A stretch of DNA of 64,000 nucleotides. Origin: JBMNUM01 sp050946275 (lineage in GTDB: Bacteria > Actinomycetota > Coriobacteriia > Coriobacteriales > CADBOM01). The stretch's first letter is position 1. Each line of letters opens with the position of its first letter. A program made the position numbers and the translations under genes. The notes beneath the pieces are model-generated. The model saw nothing but the letters and a program-made list of their open reading frames with translations, was not told the DNA's origin and ran no database searches. The stretch spans positions 52,994 to 116,993 of the forward strand of contig JBMNUM010000005.1 of assembly GCA_050946275.1 (NCBI GenBank). Reading direction: 5' to 3'. Shown piece by piece: positions 36,220-46,388 of the stretch.

Positions 36220-36678
36220 CTAGAGGATCTTCCTGTCGGGGCTGGCGTAAATGATGCCGTCCTTTCCGTTCTCCCATGCGGGAAGCTGGTATATGCGTGC
36301 GCCTCGCTGGCGTGCAGCCTCGATCTTCTCGACGGCCTCGGCACCGTATGCGAGAGCTTTGTTCGGGCAGTTCTTCACGCAATAGGGAACCTCCCCGGCT
36401 TCCGTCCTCGACTTGCACTTGATGCAGCTCTTCGTGTAGAAGGGCATCCACGACATGTGCAGATCGGGCCATGTTCCGGCGGGCCTGTCGATTCCCTCGC
36501 CGCTGCCCAGTGTCCTCACGTTGACGAAATAGCATCCGTCCTTGAGACCGTTGCCCGTCATGCACGATAGCGAGCACGTCCAGCAGCCCGTGCAGCGCAG
36601 AAGGTCGACGAAAATCGCATCCTCGGGGATCTCGTCGGTTGCGGGCGAGTGCGCCCAGATGGTCTTGGCTTCAGACAT
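36220..36678 (-). CDS. 4Fe-4S electron-transfer subunit of the second molybdoenzyme
   Basis: A 152-residue ferredoxin-like protein. Cluster motifs are LRCTGCWTCSLSC and CIKCKSRTEAGEVPYCVKNC, with a C-terminal CP-type helix region. It is smaller than a full four-cluster DmsB subunit and has no membrane anchor, so it is likely a soluble partner of the molybdoenzyme encoded 15 bp upstream. ATG 36678 follows GAGGGGAGCGATA. Confidence 0.9.
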   Translation of the reverse strand: MSEAKTIWAHSPATDEIPEDAIFVDLLRCTGCWTCSLSCMTGNGLKDGCYFVNVRTLGSGEGIDRPAGTWPDLHMSWMPFYTKSCIKCKSRTEAGEVPYCVKNCPNKALAYGAEAVEKIEAARQRGARIYQLPAWENGKDGIIYASPDRKIL

Positions 36679-36693
36679 TATCGCTCCCCTCCT

Positions 36694-39108
36694 CTACGCG
36701 TCGAGCTTGCGGATGTCGCATGCGCAGTCCCAGATGGTGTCCCATGCGCCCGCCATTGCCGAATACGAAGCACCGCTTAGGATATAGCCTACGGCCCCGT
36801 CCTCCTGGGTGCATTGGTACCAGTACCGAGCCGCCTCGTCGAGCGTGTCGTTGTCTCCCAGCGGGACGAGAAGCTCGGAGTACATGCCGGAATCCGCGCC
36901 CTCGTGCGCGTCGAATTGGCGCTTCCTCCAACCGAACCAGACCTGGATCGTCCCCGGCGGAATCGCCTGGTCGAGCCTCATCTCTATGATTACGTGGCCA
37001 CGCTCGTTGTAGACCTCGCACCTGTCGCCGTCGACGATGCCCTCGGCCTGCGCGTCGACCGGGTTGATGCGCCCGGTGGGCTTTCCGCCCGACAGCTCCG
37101 TCATCACCGGGTCGTCGGTGAATATGGACTGCATGAAGAAGCGCTGGCGTCCGCTGAAGAACTGGTATTTGTGCTTGGCCGTTCCGTTCGCGAGCCTCGT
37201 CGTCGTCGGGACCTCGTAGGGCTCGTGGTAGGTCGCCATCGGCAGGCCCACGTTGTTCAGCCTCTCGGAGTAGAACTCCATGTGGCCCGTCTGGGTCGGG
37301 AATTTCATGCCGAAGAACGGGTCCCACGGGATGGGCGGCACGGCGGCGCGGATGATCTTCTCCTCTGCCAGCCGCTCGTAGGTCAGCGGCGGGTCGATGT
37401 TGGCGAGGAACGGCTGCGGCGAGTTGAGCCTCATCTTGATCCAGTCGGCCGCCACCATCGGGGTGCCGTCCTCCTTCTCGAAGTACTCCCCGTAGCCGAG
37501 GCGCTTGGCAAGGCCGCCGTAGATAAATGACGAGTCCTTGCACTCGCCCCTCGGCTCGATGGCGGGCTGCTGCAGCACCACGTGGTTGTACTGCGCTGCG
37601 GCGATGAGCTCCTCGCGCTCGAACGGCATGCAGGCCGGGAGCACGTAGTCCGAGTACTCGCCCGTGTCCGTCATCCATACGTCGACGTCGACTATGAGCT
37701 CCATGTTCGGGAACGTATCCTCGATCCAGCGGCTCCTGTTCGGGCAGTTGTGGACGGGATTTCCCGCAACCTTGATGAACCCCTTGTACTTGCCTTTCTT
37801 CGCGTCGTCGAAGAAGTCACCGTTCTTCACGAACACGGTCTTATCCGCCTCGCGGCCGTTCGGGAAGATGACCGACGGGTTGTTGAAGCCGAGCGGCCAG
37901 CCGCAGGGCTGGATCTCGGACGTGACGCCTCCCGCAGGATGACCCAGGTTGCCCGTCAGCATGCCAAGCAGGTAGAACGCGCGGTATGCGTCGCCCTGGT
38001 TCTGATAGCGGATGCCGAGCGCTCCGACGATGAAGGCGGGCCTATGCGACGAGTACTCCTCGCCGAGCTTGATAGCGTCTGCTGCGGGTACGCCGGTGAT
38101 CGTCTCCTGGTACTCGGGTGTGTAAGGCTCGAGGTGCTCGATGAGCATCTGGAAAGCTGGCTTGTACGTGCGGCCCTCCACTTCGTACGTTCCCTTGAAG
38201 GCCGGCGTGCCCTCGTACTCCTCCGCTCCGCGCGCGGTCGGCTTGATCTCGCCGGCGTCCTCGTCCCAGTAGTAGAACCAACCCTCGTTCTCGGCGAACT
38301 TGCCAGTCTCGACGTCGACGAGCAGCGGGGCGACAGTGTACTTCGTCATGAAAGGCCGGTCATACTCCTCGCGCTCCACGATCTGTCGTGCCATGCACAG
38401 CGCGAGCGCTGTGTCGGAGCCGGGCTTCACCGGGATGAACCAGTCGGCATAGCCCGCCGATGCATCGAACAGCAATCCAACATCGACGATCTTGGCGCCC
38501 CGCGACTTCGCCTCGACGATGTGCTTGGCTACTCGCTGCTGGTTCTCGACGGGATTGCCTCCCCAGATGATGAGATACGTCGTCGCATCGAACTTCTTTG
38601 GGTCGATCATCATGTACTTGTAGAAATCGCCCAGATCGAAATACGAGGCGTAATACGGCCCGTTGTCGAGACCGTAGGCGTTCAACGGGTCGGTTCCTCC
38701 CCACAGGCCGCAGAGACGGTTCCCGAGCAGCGTGTCGAGTCCCTGCGAGGGCGGCAGCGATGTCGTGATGTTCCAGAACGCGATTGTCTCGGGACCGTGC
38801 TTCTCCTTGAGCTCAAGCATCTTGGCGCCGATCTCGTCGAGGGCCTGGTCCCAGCTGATCTTCTCCCATTTGCCCTCGCCGCGCTCGCCGGCGCGCTTGA
38901 GAGGATAGAGGAGGCGGTCCTCCGCGTAGACCTGTCTCCAGGACGCGATGCCCTTCTGACAGCAATGACCCTCGCCAACTTCGTCACCGGTGTAGTCGAC
39001 CGCTTCGGTACGCACGATCTTCCCGTCCTTAACGACGGTCTTGATCGCGCAGAACTCGTGGTCGCCCCAGCCGGGACAGGCGGTGCACACCCACTTCTCC
39101 TCCGACAT
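36694..39108 (-). CDS. molybdopterin-dependent oxidoreductase, DMSO-reductase superfamily (second)
   Basis: An 804-residue Mo-bis-PGD enzyme. An N-terminal [4Fe-4S] motif uses Cys8, Cys11 and Cys20 with CC at about 49-50 (VCTACPGWGDHEFC...GHCCQKG). MGD-binding stretches include LIIWGGNPVENQQRVAKHIV and IKVAGNPVHNCPNR. No Tat signal, so cytoplasmic. It is clearly different from the molybdoenzyme at 22868 (different Fe-S spacing, longer central domain). ATG 39108 follows GAAGGAGAAGGGGGAA. Order is catalytic subunit, Fe-S subunit, carbonic anhydrase. Substrate unknown; catechol dehydroxylase- or hydroxytransferase-like roles are possible. Confidence 0.9.
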   Translation of the reverse strand: MSEEKWVCTACPGWGDHEFCAIKTVVKDGKIVRTEAVDYTGDEVGEGHCCQKGIASWRQVYAEDRLLYPLKRAGERGEGKWEKISWDQALDEIGAKMLELKEKHGPETIAFWNITTSLPPSQGLDTLLGNRLCGLWGGTDPLNAYGLDNGPYYASYFDLGDFYKYMMIDPKKFDATTYLIIWGGNPVENQQRVAKHIVEAKSRGAKIVDVGLLFDASAGYADWFIPVKPGSDTALALCMARQIVEREEYDRPFMTKYTVAPLLVDVETGKFAENEGWFYYWDEDAGEIKPTARGAEEYEGTPAFKGTYEVEGRTYKPAFQMLIEHLEPYTPEYQETITGVPAADAIKLGEEYSSHRPAFIVGALGIRYQNQGDAYRAFYLLGMLTGNLGHPAGGVTSEIQPCGWPLGFNNPSVIFPNGREADKTVFVKNGDFFDDAKKGKYKGFIKVAGNPVHNCPNRSRWIEDTFPNMELIVDVDVWMTDTGEYSDYVLPACMPFEREELIAAAQYNHVVLQQPAIEPRGECKDSSFIYGGLAKRLGYGEYFEKEDGTPMVAADWIKMRLNSPQPFLANIDPPLTYERLAEEKIIRAAVPPIPWDPFFGMKFPTQTGHMEFYSERLNNVGLPMATYHEPYEVPTTTRLANGTAKHKYQFFSGRQRFFMQSIFTDDPVMTELSGGKPTGRINPVDAQAEGIVDGDRCEVYNERGHVIIEMRLDQAIPPGTIQVWFGWRKRQFDAHEGADSGMYSELLVPLGDNDTLDEAARYWYQCTQEDGAVGYILSGASYSAMAGAWDTIWDCACDIRKLDA

Positions 39109-39274
39109 GGATTCCCCCTTCTCCTTCGGATTCACGCGCGCATCTCCGTGCGCGCGGTTTCACGCTCCAGTGTATACCGCTTTGCTGCATGCATTTGATG
39201 TCAGCCTGGCATACATGCGAATTACGTCCAGCTTGATAGGAAGGTGGGTCCTTTCTTGATTTGGGATTTGCCCA

Positions 39275-42200
39275 TCACCTGTTGATGTCCGTTAAATTGA
39301 ACCTCGGTATGCGCCTGAGGGAAATGGTGCTCATGATGAACGAGAGCACGCCGCTGACGATGACGCCGGCGATAACGGCTCTCCAGTCGATTCCACGGAA
39401 GAACACCGCTGTCGATGGCTCGACGGATGCGACGGTGACCGAGCCCATGATGCAACCGATAACCAACCCTACCACGATGCCAATGACGGTGAGCACGATC
39501 GTGTCGTTCGAGATGTAGCGTTTGGCTTGCTTCACTGTATAGCCGTTGATCATGAGCACGATGAGCTCGCGCTTCTTCTCGTCGATGAACATGAAGTTCA
39601 GGTTGAGCAACACGACGATCGACATGAGCAAGGCGAGCACGAGGTAGATGATCACGACGGCGCTCGAGATGCTCGAGAACGAGTCGAAGTTCTCACGATT
39701 GACGGACTGGTCGTCTTTGAGTTTGTGTAAGCCCTCGACCCCGGTGAGCGCTTCGGCCAACTCGTCGACGCTCTTATCGCACGTGTTGACGAGGAGCTGG
39801 TTTGCCACGGGATCCTCGCCGAGCAGGCGCTTGTAGGCGGCATTTCCCATCACCGCCTCGCTCGACGGCAGGTAGTACTTGTAGAAACCGAGGATGGGAA
39901 GTTCGTGGCTATCGCCTTCGACGTCCTCGACCGTGAGCACATCGCCTATCTCGGCTCCCTTGTGGAACGCATAGGCTCTCGTCACCCATACGCCGTCTTG
40001 GGACAGGTCCACTGTCTCGTCTCCAATAGGCGAGATGCGGTAAAACGTGTCGAGCGAGCCCTCGTCGACCGGCGCGATGACCGTGAGCGGTGATTTGCTC
40101 CCGTCCTCGAGCTGAGCCGAGAAGCTTTCGCGGGCGACGGCGACATGCGGGCACCCCTGCTCGTCGAGTGCGGCGGCTATATTGTCCAACGCACCATCGA
40201 CATCCGGGTCGCTATAGGCGATTGCATTGTATCCGTAGACGTCGTCATACTGCAGGTCGTAGCTCTTCATGACGTTGTCGTTGAGCGTGATCGCGGTGAC
40301 GACCAGCGCCGTGCACCCCGCTACCCCGACAAGCGTGCTGAAGACGCGCCGCTTGTCGTTCAGGCAGTTGCTGACCATGGTCTGGGTGAAGAGCGGGAGG
40401 CGGTTCCAGAGCCCCCACTTCTCGAAGAACCTCTCCTTGCCCGTCGGCGGCTCTTCCCCTCGCAGCAGGTCGACTGCGTTGCGGCGCAGGATCGACCGGC
40501 AGGCGAACCAGGTCGTCAGCAGGACGAGCATGATCTCGATGGCGGCGGAAAGCGCGAATATCCCGACGCTGAAGTGAGATGCGATCGTGCCGATGGTGAA
40601 CTGCTTCGCGAAGGCATCGCCGATGATCGGTTGGACGACGAAGATGCTCACGAGGAGCCCGAGGATGATGCCGGCAATGACGGCCATACCCGCGTACAAG
40701 AGGAAGCTCCTCGTGATCTCGTGAGAATGCAGGCCGAGCGCCTTCTTGGTTCCAATCTGCGTGATCTGCTCGCGGACGAGTCGGCCCAGTGCCGAATAAC
40801 TCACGAGCAGGCCGACGATGAGGAACAGGGCTGCCATGGAGAAGCTCAGTTGGTTGGTTATCTCGGAAAGCTGCTCGACCTGCAGGACGCCCCCGTTATC
40901 CGAACGTGCGGAGACGGACCATCCATACTCTCGCATGTCGTCGAGCTTCTTGCGGGCTCGGTCCAGCGAGGCTGCATGCTTGTCGGCCTCGCGTTCGGCA
41001 TTCTCGAGCTCCGTCTCCCTCTGCGGGATCTCGCGTTCGGCGGTGGCTATCTGAGAGCGTGCGTAGGTCAGCTGGCTTTCCTTGTTCGCTATCGTGTTGC
41101 GAGCCGATTGGAGCTCGGCCTCCTTGGCGGCGATTTCCTTGCGCGCCGTGGCCGTCTCGGCGTCGTAGGCGCTCTTTGCCTTCTTGTATTCCTTGGTCGC
41201 TTCGTCGAGTTCGGTCTTCGCCTCGGCGAGCATCGCCTCGTATTGCGGGATGAGCGCCTCGGCTTGGGCGATCTCCTCATCGGTCAGCTCTCCCGCAGCC
41301 AGCATCTCCTCGTATTGCTTCTTCCCGTCGGCGAGATCCGCGGCGTTCTCGTCGTATTCCTTCTGCTTCGCGTCGAGCTCCTTCTTGGCGGCATCGAGCT
41401 TCTTCTTCGTCGCCGCGCTCTCGGTATCGAGCTTCTTCTTGGCGGCGGCAAGCTTGTCCTCTCCATCCGCAAGCTGCTTCCTCGCGCTTGCAAGCTGAGA
41501 TTCGCCGGTGGCGACTTGCGATCGCATTGATGCCAGCTGGCTCTTCGCGTTCGCTATCTCCTGCTTGCCGTTCTCGATCTCGGCCCGAGCATCGTCGAGT
41601 TCTTTCTGACCGTCCGCAATCTTCTTCTCGGCATCGGCATGGAGTGCGTCGAAGCGCTTCTTGGAAAGCGTTTCGCCGAGCTCGGTGATTCGTGATTCAA
41701 TAGCCGAAGATTCTTCCTCGTACCGAGCTCCGAGCGTCAAGTCTCCCCGTAGCGAGGAAGACGATACGTTGACCAGGTTGTATCCCTCGTTGAACGATTC
41801 CGCATCGAATGCGTCGGGAATGGCCCAGGCGATGGCATCGACAGCTCCAGTCGGCATGGGCGACAGGCCGTACGTCTTCGGATCGACGGCTATGTATTCG
41901 GGGCTCTTCACCAAGCCGCATACCTTGAAGCTCGCCGTGGTGAGGTTCGCCATCCCGTCTTCGTCTACCTCGTCTTCCGACTGGTCGGCATCATGGTCGA
42001 ATGCAATGGTATCCCCTAGCTTGATCCCGAGCTCGCGCGCAGCCTCCTCGAGGATGACTATCTCGCCGGGCTTCGACGGCAGGACACCCTCAACCGGCTC
42101 GAGACCGTCTATCCCCTTGCCAATCGACTGCAACCTCACGGTGCAGGCTCTCGAGTCGACCTCGGTCGTCTGATAGCTGAAGTATCCCCCCTCGACGGCA

Positions 42201-42448
42201 TCGACACCCTCGATTCCGCGAACTTCGTCGAGGTCGCTTTCGGTGAGGCCGTAGGGGAATTGAATCTGGAAGTCGTGGAATGACTGCGCCTCGTAAACAT
42301 GCTCCGCGGATTTCTGGAGTGCGTGGCCAGACCAGTATATGCCCTGGAAGACGCCGACGCCGAGGGCGATGAACATCACGATGGAGAAGAACGACACGAA
42401 CGTCTTCCTGATTGTTGCGAGCAGCTCTATGAGTTGCGTCTTCTTCAT
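39275..42448 (-). CDS. giant FtsX-type ABC permease with coiled-coil insertion
   Basis: A 1057-residue permease. An N-terminal membrane helix (TFVSFFSIVMFIALGVGVFQ) precedes an extracytoplasmic MacB-PCD-like region that contains about 240 residues of Ala/Lys/Glu-rich heptads (about residues 275-515), predicted to be a long coiled-coil hairpin. Two FtsX membrane cores follow (about 530-680 and 930-1050). It is the last gene of STAS - GAF-ABC - permease - permease. Paired with the 880-residue permease and the ATPase, it would form a type VII-like mechanotransducing ABC complex rather than a simple importer. ATG 42448; 57 bp after the previous gene. Confidence 0.87.
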   Translation of the reverse strand: MKKTQLIELLATIRKTFVSFFSIVMFIALGVGVFQGIYWSGHALQKSAEHVYEAQSFHDFQIQFPYGLTESDLDEVRGIEGVDAVEGGYFSYQTTEVDSRACTVRLQSIGKGIDGLEPVEGVLPSKPGEIVILEEAARELGIKLGDTIAFDHDADQSEDEVDEDGMANLTTASFKVCGLVKSPEYIAVDPKTYGLSPMPTGAVDAIAWAIPDAFDAESFNEGYNLVNVSSSSLRGDLTLGARYEEESSAIESRITELGETLSKKRFDALHADAEKKIADGQKELDDARAEIENGKQEIANAKSQLASMRSQVATGESQLASARKQLADGEDKLAAAKKKLDTESAATKKKLDAAKKELDAKQKEYDENAADLADGKKQYEEMLAAGELTDEEIAQAEALIPQYEAMLAEAKTELDEATKEYKKAKSAYDAETATARKEIAAKEAELQSARNTIANKESQLTYARSQIATAEREIPQRETELENAEREADKHAASLDRARKKLDDMREYGWSVSARSDNGGVLQVEQLSEITNQLSFSMAALFLIVGLLVSYSALGRLVREQITQIGTKKALGLHSHEITRSFLLYAGMAVIAGIILGLLVSIFVVQPIIGDAFAKQFTIGTIASHFSVGIFALSAAIEIMLVLLTTWFACRSILRRNAVDLLRGEEPPTGKERFFEKWGLWNRLPLFTQTMVSNCLNDKRRVFSTLVGVAGCTALVVTAITLNDNVMKSYDLQYDDVYGYNAIAYSDPDVDGALDNIAAALDEQGCPHVAVARESFSAQLEDGSKSPLTVIAPVDEGSLDTFYRISPIGDETVDLSQDGVWVTRAYAFHKGAEIGDVLTVEDVEGDSHELPILGFYKYYLPSSEAVMGNAAYKRLLGEDPVANQLLVNTCDKSVDELAEALTGVEGLHKLKDDQSVNRENFDSFSSISSAVVIIYLVLALLMSIVVLLNLNFMFIDEKKRELIVLMINGYTVKQAKRYISNDTIVLTVIGIVVGLVIGCIMGSVTVASVEPSTAVFFRGIDWRAVIAGVIVSGVLSFIMSTISLRRIPRFNLTDINR

Positions 42449-42505
42449 TCATCCACCCTGATGGCCAGCGGAACCATTGACGAAGATCTCCATAGGTTTT
42501 CTATT

Positions 42506-45148
42506 CTAGAGCTTATTGATGTCCCTGAGGTCGAACCGCGGTATTCTCCGCAGCGCGATCGTGCTCATTATGACGGAGAGAACCGCGCTCGTCGCAGCCC
42601 CGGCACCGACGGCGAGCCAGTCGATGCCCTTGTAGAAGGACGTCGTGTCGAGCTCGACTGCCGAGACGGTGGCGGAGCCCATGATGCATCCTATGACGAG
42701 CCCGATGACGATGCCGATGACGGTGAGAACGATCGTGTCGTTGTAGATGTAGCGCTTCGCCTGACGAGTCGTGAATCCGTTGATCATGAGAATGGTGAGC
42801 TCGCGCTTCTTCTCGGTTATGAACATGACGTTGAGGTTGAGGAGCACGACGATGGACATGAGCACCGATAGAACGAGATAGATGAGCACGACGGCTCTCG
42901 AGATGTTCGCGAAGCTCCTGAAATTGTTGCTCTGCCCGCGCTTGTCGTTCTCGAGGCTCTCGAAGCCCGGTGTGCCGGATAGCTCGCCTGCGACCTCCTG
43001 GACGCTTGCTTCTCCCGTGTCGACGAGAATCGCATTCGCGATGGGAGCCTTGCCGAAAGCCTTCGCGTACGCGTTGCGTCCGATGACGGCGTCGTATTGC
43101 AGGAGGTGGTACTCGTGGAATCCCGTGATGACGAGCTCCGCCTCACCCGTTCCGCTGCTAACGGTGAGCTTGTCGCCCGGTTTGGCTCCCATATGGCGCG
43201 CGTATGCCTCCGAGACCCATACGCCGTCGTCGAGGGGGATGTCCCCCTGACCCGATACGGTGTGCAGGTGGTAGAGATTCTCGAACGAGTCGTCCATGGG
43301 GACCACCAATCGGACGATGCCCAGACGATTGCCGGGCAGTTGCAGCGAGAGGCGCTGGCGCCTCACCTGAGCCGTTGCGCAGTCGTTGTCCCGCAGCGCA
43401 TCCTCGACATTCTCGAGGGAGTCTGCGTCCGATGCCGTGGCGATGGCGTTGTACGAGAACACATTGTCGTAATGCACGTCGTAGCTACGCATCACATCGT
43501 CGTTCAGGGTCAGCGCCGTCACGACCAGCGCGGTGCATCCTGCGACACCGACTATGGTGCTGAACATCCTCCGCTTGTCGTTCAGGCAGTTGTTGACGAT
43601 GGTCTGGGTGTAGAGCGGCAGCTTCTCCCAAATGCCCCACCGCTCGAAGAAGCGCTGTTTGCCCGACGGCGGCTTCTCTCCCCGGAGGAGCTCAACCGCA
43701 TGCTGCTTGAGGACAGATCGGCATGCGAGCCATGTGGCTCCCAAGACGAGGACGAGCTCGATCGCCGTCACGATCAGGGCCGAGGGCACACCGAAATACG
43801 GTGGATACGATCCGAGGTTGAAGCGGTTGGCGAATACGTGCGCGACGACGCCCTCGACGTCGAACGTGCCCATCACAAGGCCTACGATGGCGCCGGCGAT
43901 CGTGGCGAATCCGGCGTACCACAGGAAGCTCCTGGTAATCTCCGCCGACCGGAATCCAAGCGCTTTCTTAGTCCCGATCTGGGATACCTGCTCGTGGACG
44001 ATCCGGCTCACGGCCGAATAGCTCACGAGCAGGCCGACGACCACGAAGAGCAGCGCCATCGAGTAGCAGAGCCTGTTCGTCACACCGCTGAGGGTCATCG
44101 CCTCTGCCACGGAGCCGTTGTAGGTGCGAGGGGAAACCATCCAATCGTAGTTCTCGGAAGATGCCACCTTCGACTCGGCTGTTCCGAGGGCTATGCTTCC
44201 CTGCGTGGATCCAAGACGCAGCTGTCCCAAGGTGAAGGTCATCCCGTTGAAGGAAACCGTCTCGCTGTCGGGTTCGCCTTCTTTCTCATCGAGGAACGCC
44301 TGGAGGTCCGCGAGGCCCTCCTCGGTTTGCCCGAAGATGAAGGAGGCCTGGCTTCTGAGGTTCTCATAACGCTCATCGGCCATCGGCACACCGACTTCCG
44401 CTATACGGTCCCTCAGGGCGAATGAAGCCTCCTCGTAGCGTTTCGAGAACGTGCTGAGTCCTCGGAGGTCATTCGATCGGATGTTGATGGTCGTATAGGC
44501 TTCGAGGTACGCGGCGCCCGTGAAGGCCTTCGGAGAGACCCATGCAAGCGTGTCGGCCGATTGCCCGGCCGCGGAGAAGCCGAATGTCTGAGAGGATCGC
44601 GCGGTGAATTCCGGGCTCTCGAGGAGGCCGGTTACCACGAACGTATCCGAATACGTCTGGCCGATGCCCCCGCCGATCTTACTGCCATCGTCCCTCTCGA
44701 ACTCTATCGTATCGCCAACGGATATGCCGAGGTTGCGGGCCGAGGTCGACTTGAGGGCGATCTCGTCGTCTTCCGCCGGCAACGAGCCCTCGACGATGGT
44801 CGGGACGTCTATGCGCTCCCCCACCATTTGCAGGCGCATGCGGTATTCCTCGCCGTCGACGACGAGCGTTCGGACGCTTTGCCTCGCGGCCTCGAGGTCG
44901 CTGACTCCGTCGAGCGAGGCGAGCGCGTCTATGTTCTCGTCGGTGAGGCCATACGGGTACTGAATCTGGATATCGTGAAGTGCTCCCTGCTCGTGCACCT
45001 TGTCGACTTCGGCCTCGAGCGCCGTTCCAGACCACATGATGCCGGTGAATACACCGATGCCGAGCGCCACGAACATAGCGATCGAGAAGAACGAGACGAA
45101 CGTCTTCCGGATGTTGGCGAAGAGCTCGGTGGCCTGCGTCGGCTGCAC
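42506..45148 (-). CDS. FtsX-type ABC permease without coiled-coil insertion
   Basis: An 880-residue homologue of the neighbouring permease. It shares the N-terminal FANIRKTFVSFFSIAMFVALG segment, the central AKRYIYNDTIVLTVIGIVIG helix and the LRRIPRFDLRDIN terminus, but lacks the long heptad region. The extracytoplasmic domain is shorter. The two probably form a heterodimer with the GAF-ABC ATPase. It starts 9 bp after that gene's stop, so coupling is tight. Its cargo or regulatory target is unknown. Confidence 0.88.
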   Translation of the reverse strand: MQPTQATELFANIRKTFVSFFSIAMFVALGIGVFTGIMWSGTALEAEVDKVHEQGALHDIQIQYPYGLTDENIDALASLDGVSDLEAARQSVRTLVVDGEEYRMRLQMVGERIDVPTIVEGSLPAEDDEIALKSTSARNLGISVGDTIEFERDDGSKIGGGIGQTYSDTFVVTGLLESPEFTARSSQTFGFSAAGQSADTLAWVSPKAFTGAAYLEAYTTINIRSNDLRGLSTFSKRYEEASFALRDRIAEVGVPMADERYENLRSQASFIFGQTEEGLADLQAFLDEKEGEPDSETVSFNGMTFTLGQLRLGSTQGSIALGTAESKVASSENYDWMVSPRTYNGSVAEAMTLSGVTNRLCYSMALLFVVVGLLVSYSAVSRIVHEQVSQIGTKKALGFRSAEITRSFLWYAGFATIAGAIVGLVMGTFDVEGVVAHVFANRFNLGSYPPYFGVPSALIVTAIELVLVLGATWLACRSVLKQHAVELLRGEKPPSGKQRFFERWGIWEKLPLYTQTIVNNCLNDKRRMFSTIVGVAGCTALVVTALTLNDDVMRSYDVHYDNVFSYNAIATASDADSLENVEDALRDNDCATAQVRRQRLSLQLPGNRLGIVRLVVPMDDSFENLYHLHTVSGQGDIPLDDGVWVSEAYARHMGAKPGDKLTVSSGTGEAELVITGFHEYHLLQYDAVIGRNAYAKAFGKAPIANAILVDTGEASVQEVAGELSGTPGFESLENDKRGQSNNFRSFANISRAVVLIYLVLSVLMSIVVLLNLNVMFITEKKRELTILMINGFTTRQAKRYIYNDTIVLTVIGIVIGLVIGCIMGSATVSAVELDTTSFYKGIDWLAVGAGAATSAVLSVIMSTIALRRIPRFDLRDINKL

Positions 45149-45157
45149 TGACCGGCC

Positions 45158-46378
45158 CTACCAGACCAGGTCGGTGGCTTTGGCGGGATGTCGGTTGATC
45201 GTCACCTCGTGCATGCGGCCATTGCGCATGCGGACGACGCGGTCGGCCATGCGGGTTATCTCCTCGTTGTGGGTGACCATCACCAGAGTGGTCCCGGTCT
45301 TGACGACCTCCTCCATCACCTGGAGCACCTCGATGGCCGTCGCGTAGTCGAGGGCCGCCGTGGGCTCATCGGCGAGGATGATCTTCGGGTTCTTGACGAG
45401 TGCGCGGGCGATGGAGACGCGCTGCTGCTGTCCGCCCGAGAGCTGCGAGGGATAGTTCTTCTTGCGATCGTCGAGGCCGACGATGCCGAGGGCTTCCTCA
45501 GCGTCCATTGGCGCATCGACGAGCTCGGCGATGAGCTTGAGGTTCTGCACGGCATTGAGGTTGGGCATGAGGTTATAGCTTTGGAAGATGAACCCGACGT
45601 TGTCGCGCCGGAAGTCGGTGAGCTCCTTTTGCGATGCCTCGCTCATCTCCGTCCCCATGTAAGTGAACGAACCCGATGTGGGCTGGTCCATGCCCCCGAT
45701 GATGTTCAAGAGCGTTGATTTACCGCAACCGCTCTCTCCGAGCAGCACGAGGAACTCCCCTTCGTAAACGTCCAGGTTCACGCCCTTGAGAACCTTCGTG
45801 GCGATCTCGCCGTTTTGGAATTCGCGTGTTATGCCGCGCAGCGACATGACGATCTCCCCCGGCTGCCAGGGTTCCTGGATCGACTCGTTCTCGCTTATCG
45901 CGATGGCCGCCATCATCGCCATGATCTCCATGACGTCGGCGGCTTCTTCCGTGAATGCGGGGCTGTCCGAGCTGTTCACGAACTGGATGGTGCCGAGCTC
46001 GTCGAACGTGCTCGAGAAGGGCACGCAGACCATCGACCCGACCTGCATTCCCTCGAAGTCCGCAACGGTCTGCGGGTCTCGGTTCGATTGGAAATCCAGA
46101 CGACGATCGGCCTTTTGCGTGCGATAGACGCCACCGACGACCCCGTCATCGGCTGCATGCGTGCGCGAGGTGAGGTCGATGGGCCCGATCCAGAAGTAGG
46201 GTCTCAGATGCTCGTCGTCCTGCTTGTCTGCATACCAGATGACGGCCGCGTCGGCTCCGACGTTGTCGGCGATGATGCGCAGCCCGCCCTGCAACGCCTC
46301 GTCGAGCGTGGTCGAGTTGGCGATGGTGGCCTGCACCTCGCCGATGGTTTTGTAGTAAGCGAGAATAGACTTGTCCAT
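45158..46378 (-). CDS. GAF-domain/ABC ATPase fusion (MacB/LolD-like)
   Basis: A 406-residue fusion. Residues ~1-165 form a GAF-type sensor ([40 protein letters not shown]). Residues ~180-395 form an ABC domain of the FtsE/LolD/MacB class with Walker [12 protein letters not shown], signature [15 protein letters not shown] and Walker [13 protein letters not shown]. Joining a small-molecule or redox sensor to the ATPase suggests ligand-gated transport or signalling by the two FtsX permeases downstream. It begins 10 bp after the STAS gene. Confidence 0.92.
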   Translation of the reverse strand: MDKSILAYYKTIGEVQATIANSTTLDEALQGGLRIIADNVGADAAVIWYADKQDDEHLRPYFWIGPIDLTSRTHAADDGVVGGVYRTQKADRRLDFQSNRDPQTVADFEGMQVGSMVCVPFSSTFDELGTIQFVNSSDSPAFTEEAADVMEIMAMMAAIAISENESIQEPWQPGEIVMSLRGITREFQNGEIATKVLKGVNLDVYEGEFLVLLGESGCGKSTLLNIIGGMDQPTSGSFTYMGTEMSEASQKELTDFRRDNVGFIFQSYNLMPNLNAVQNLKLIAELVDAPMDAEEALGIVGLDDRKKNYPSQLSGGQQQRVSIARALVKNPKIILADEPTAALDYATAIEVLQVMEEVVKTGTTLVMVTHNEEITRMADRVVRMRNGRMHEVTINRHPAKATDLVW

Positions 46379-46388
46379 TGCCCGTGGT

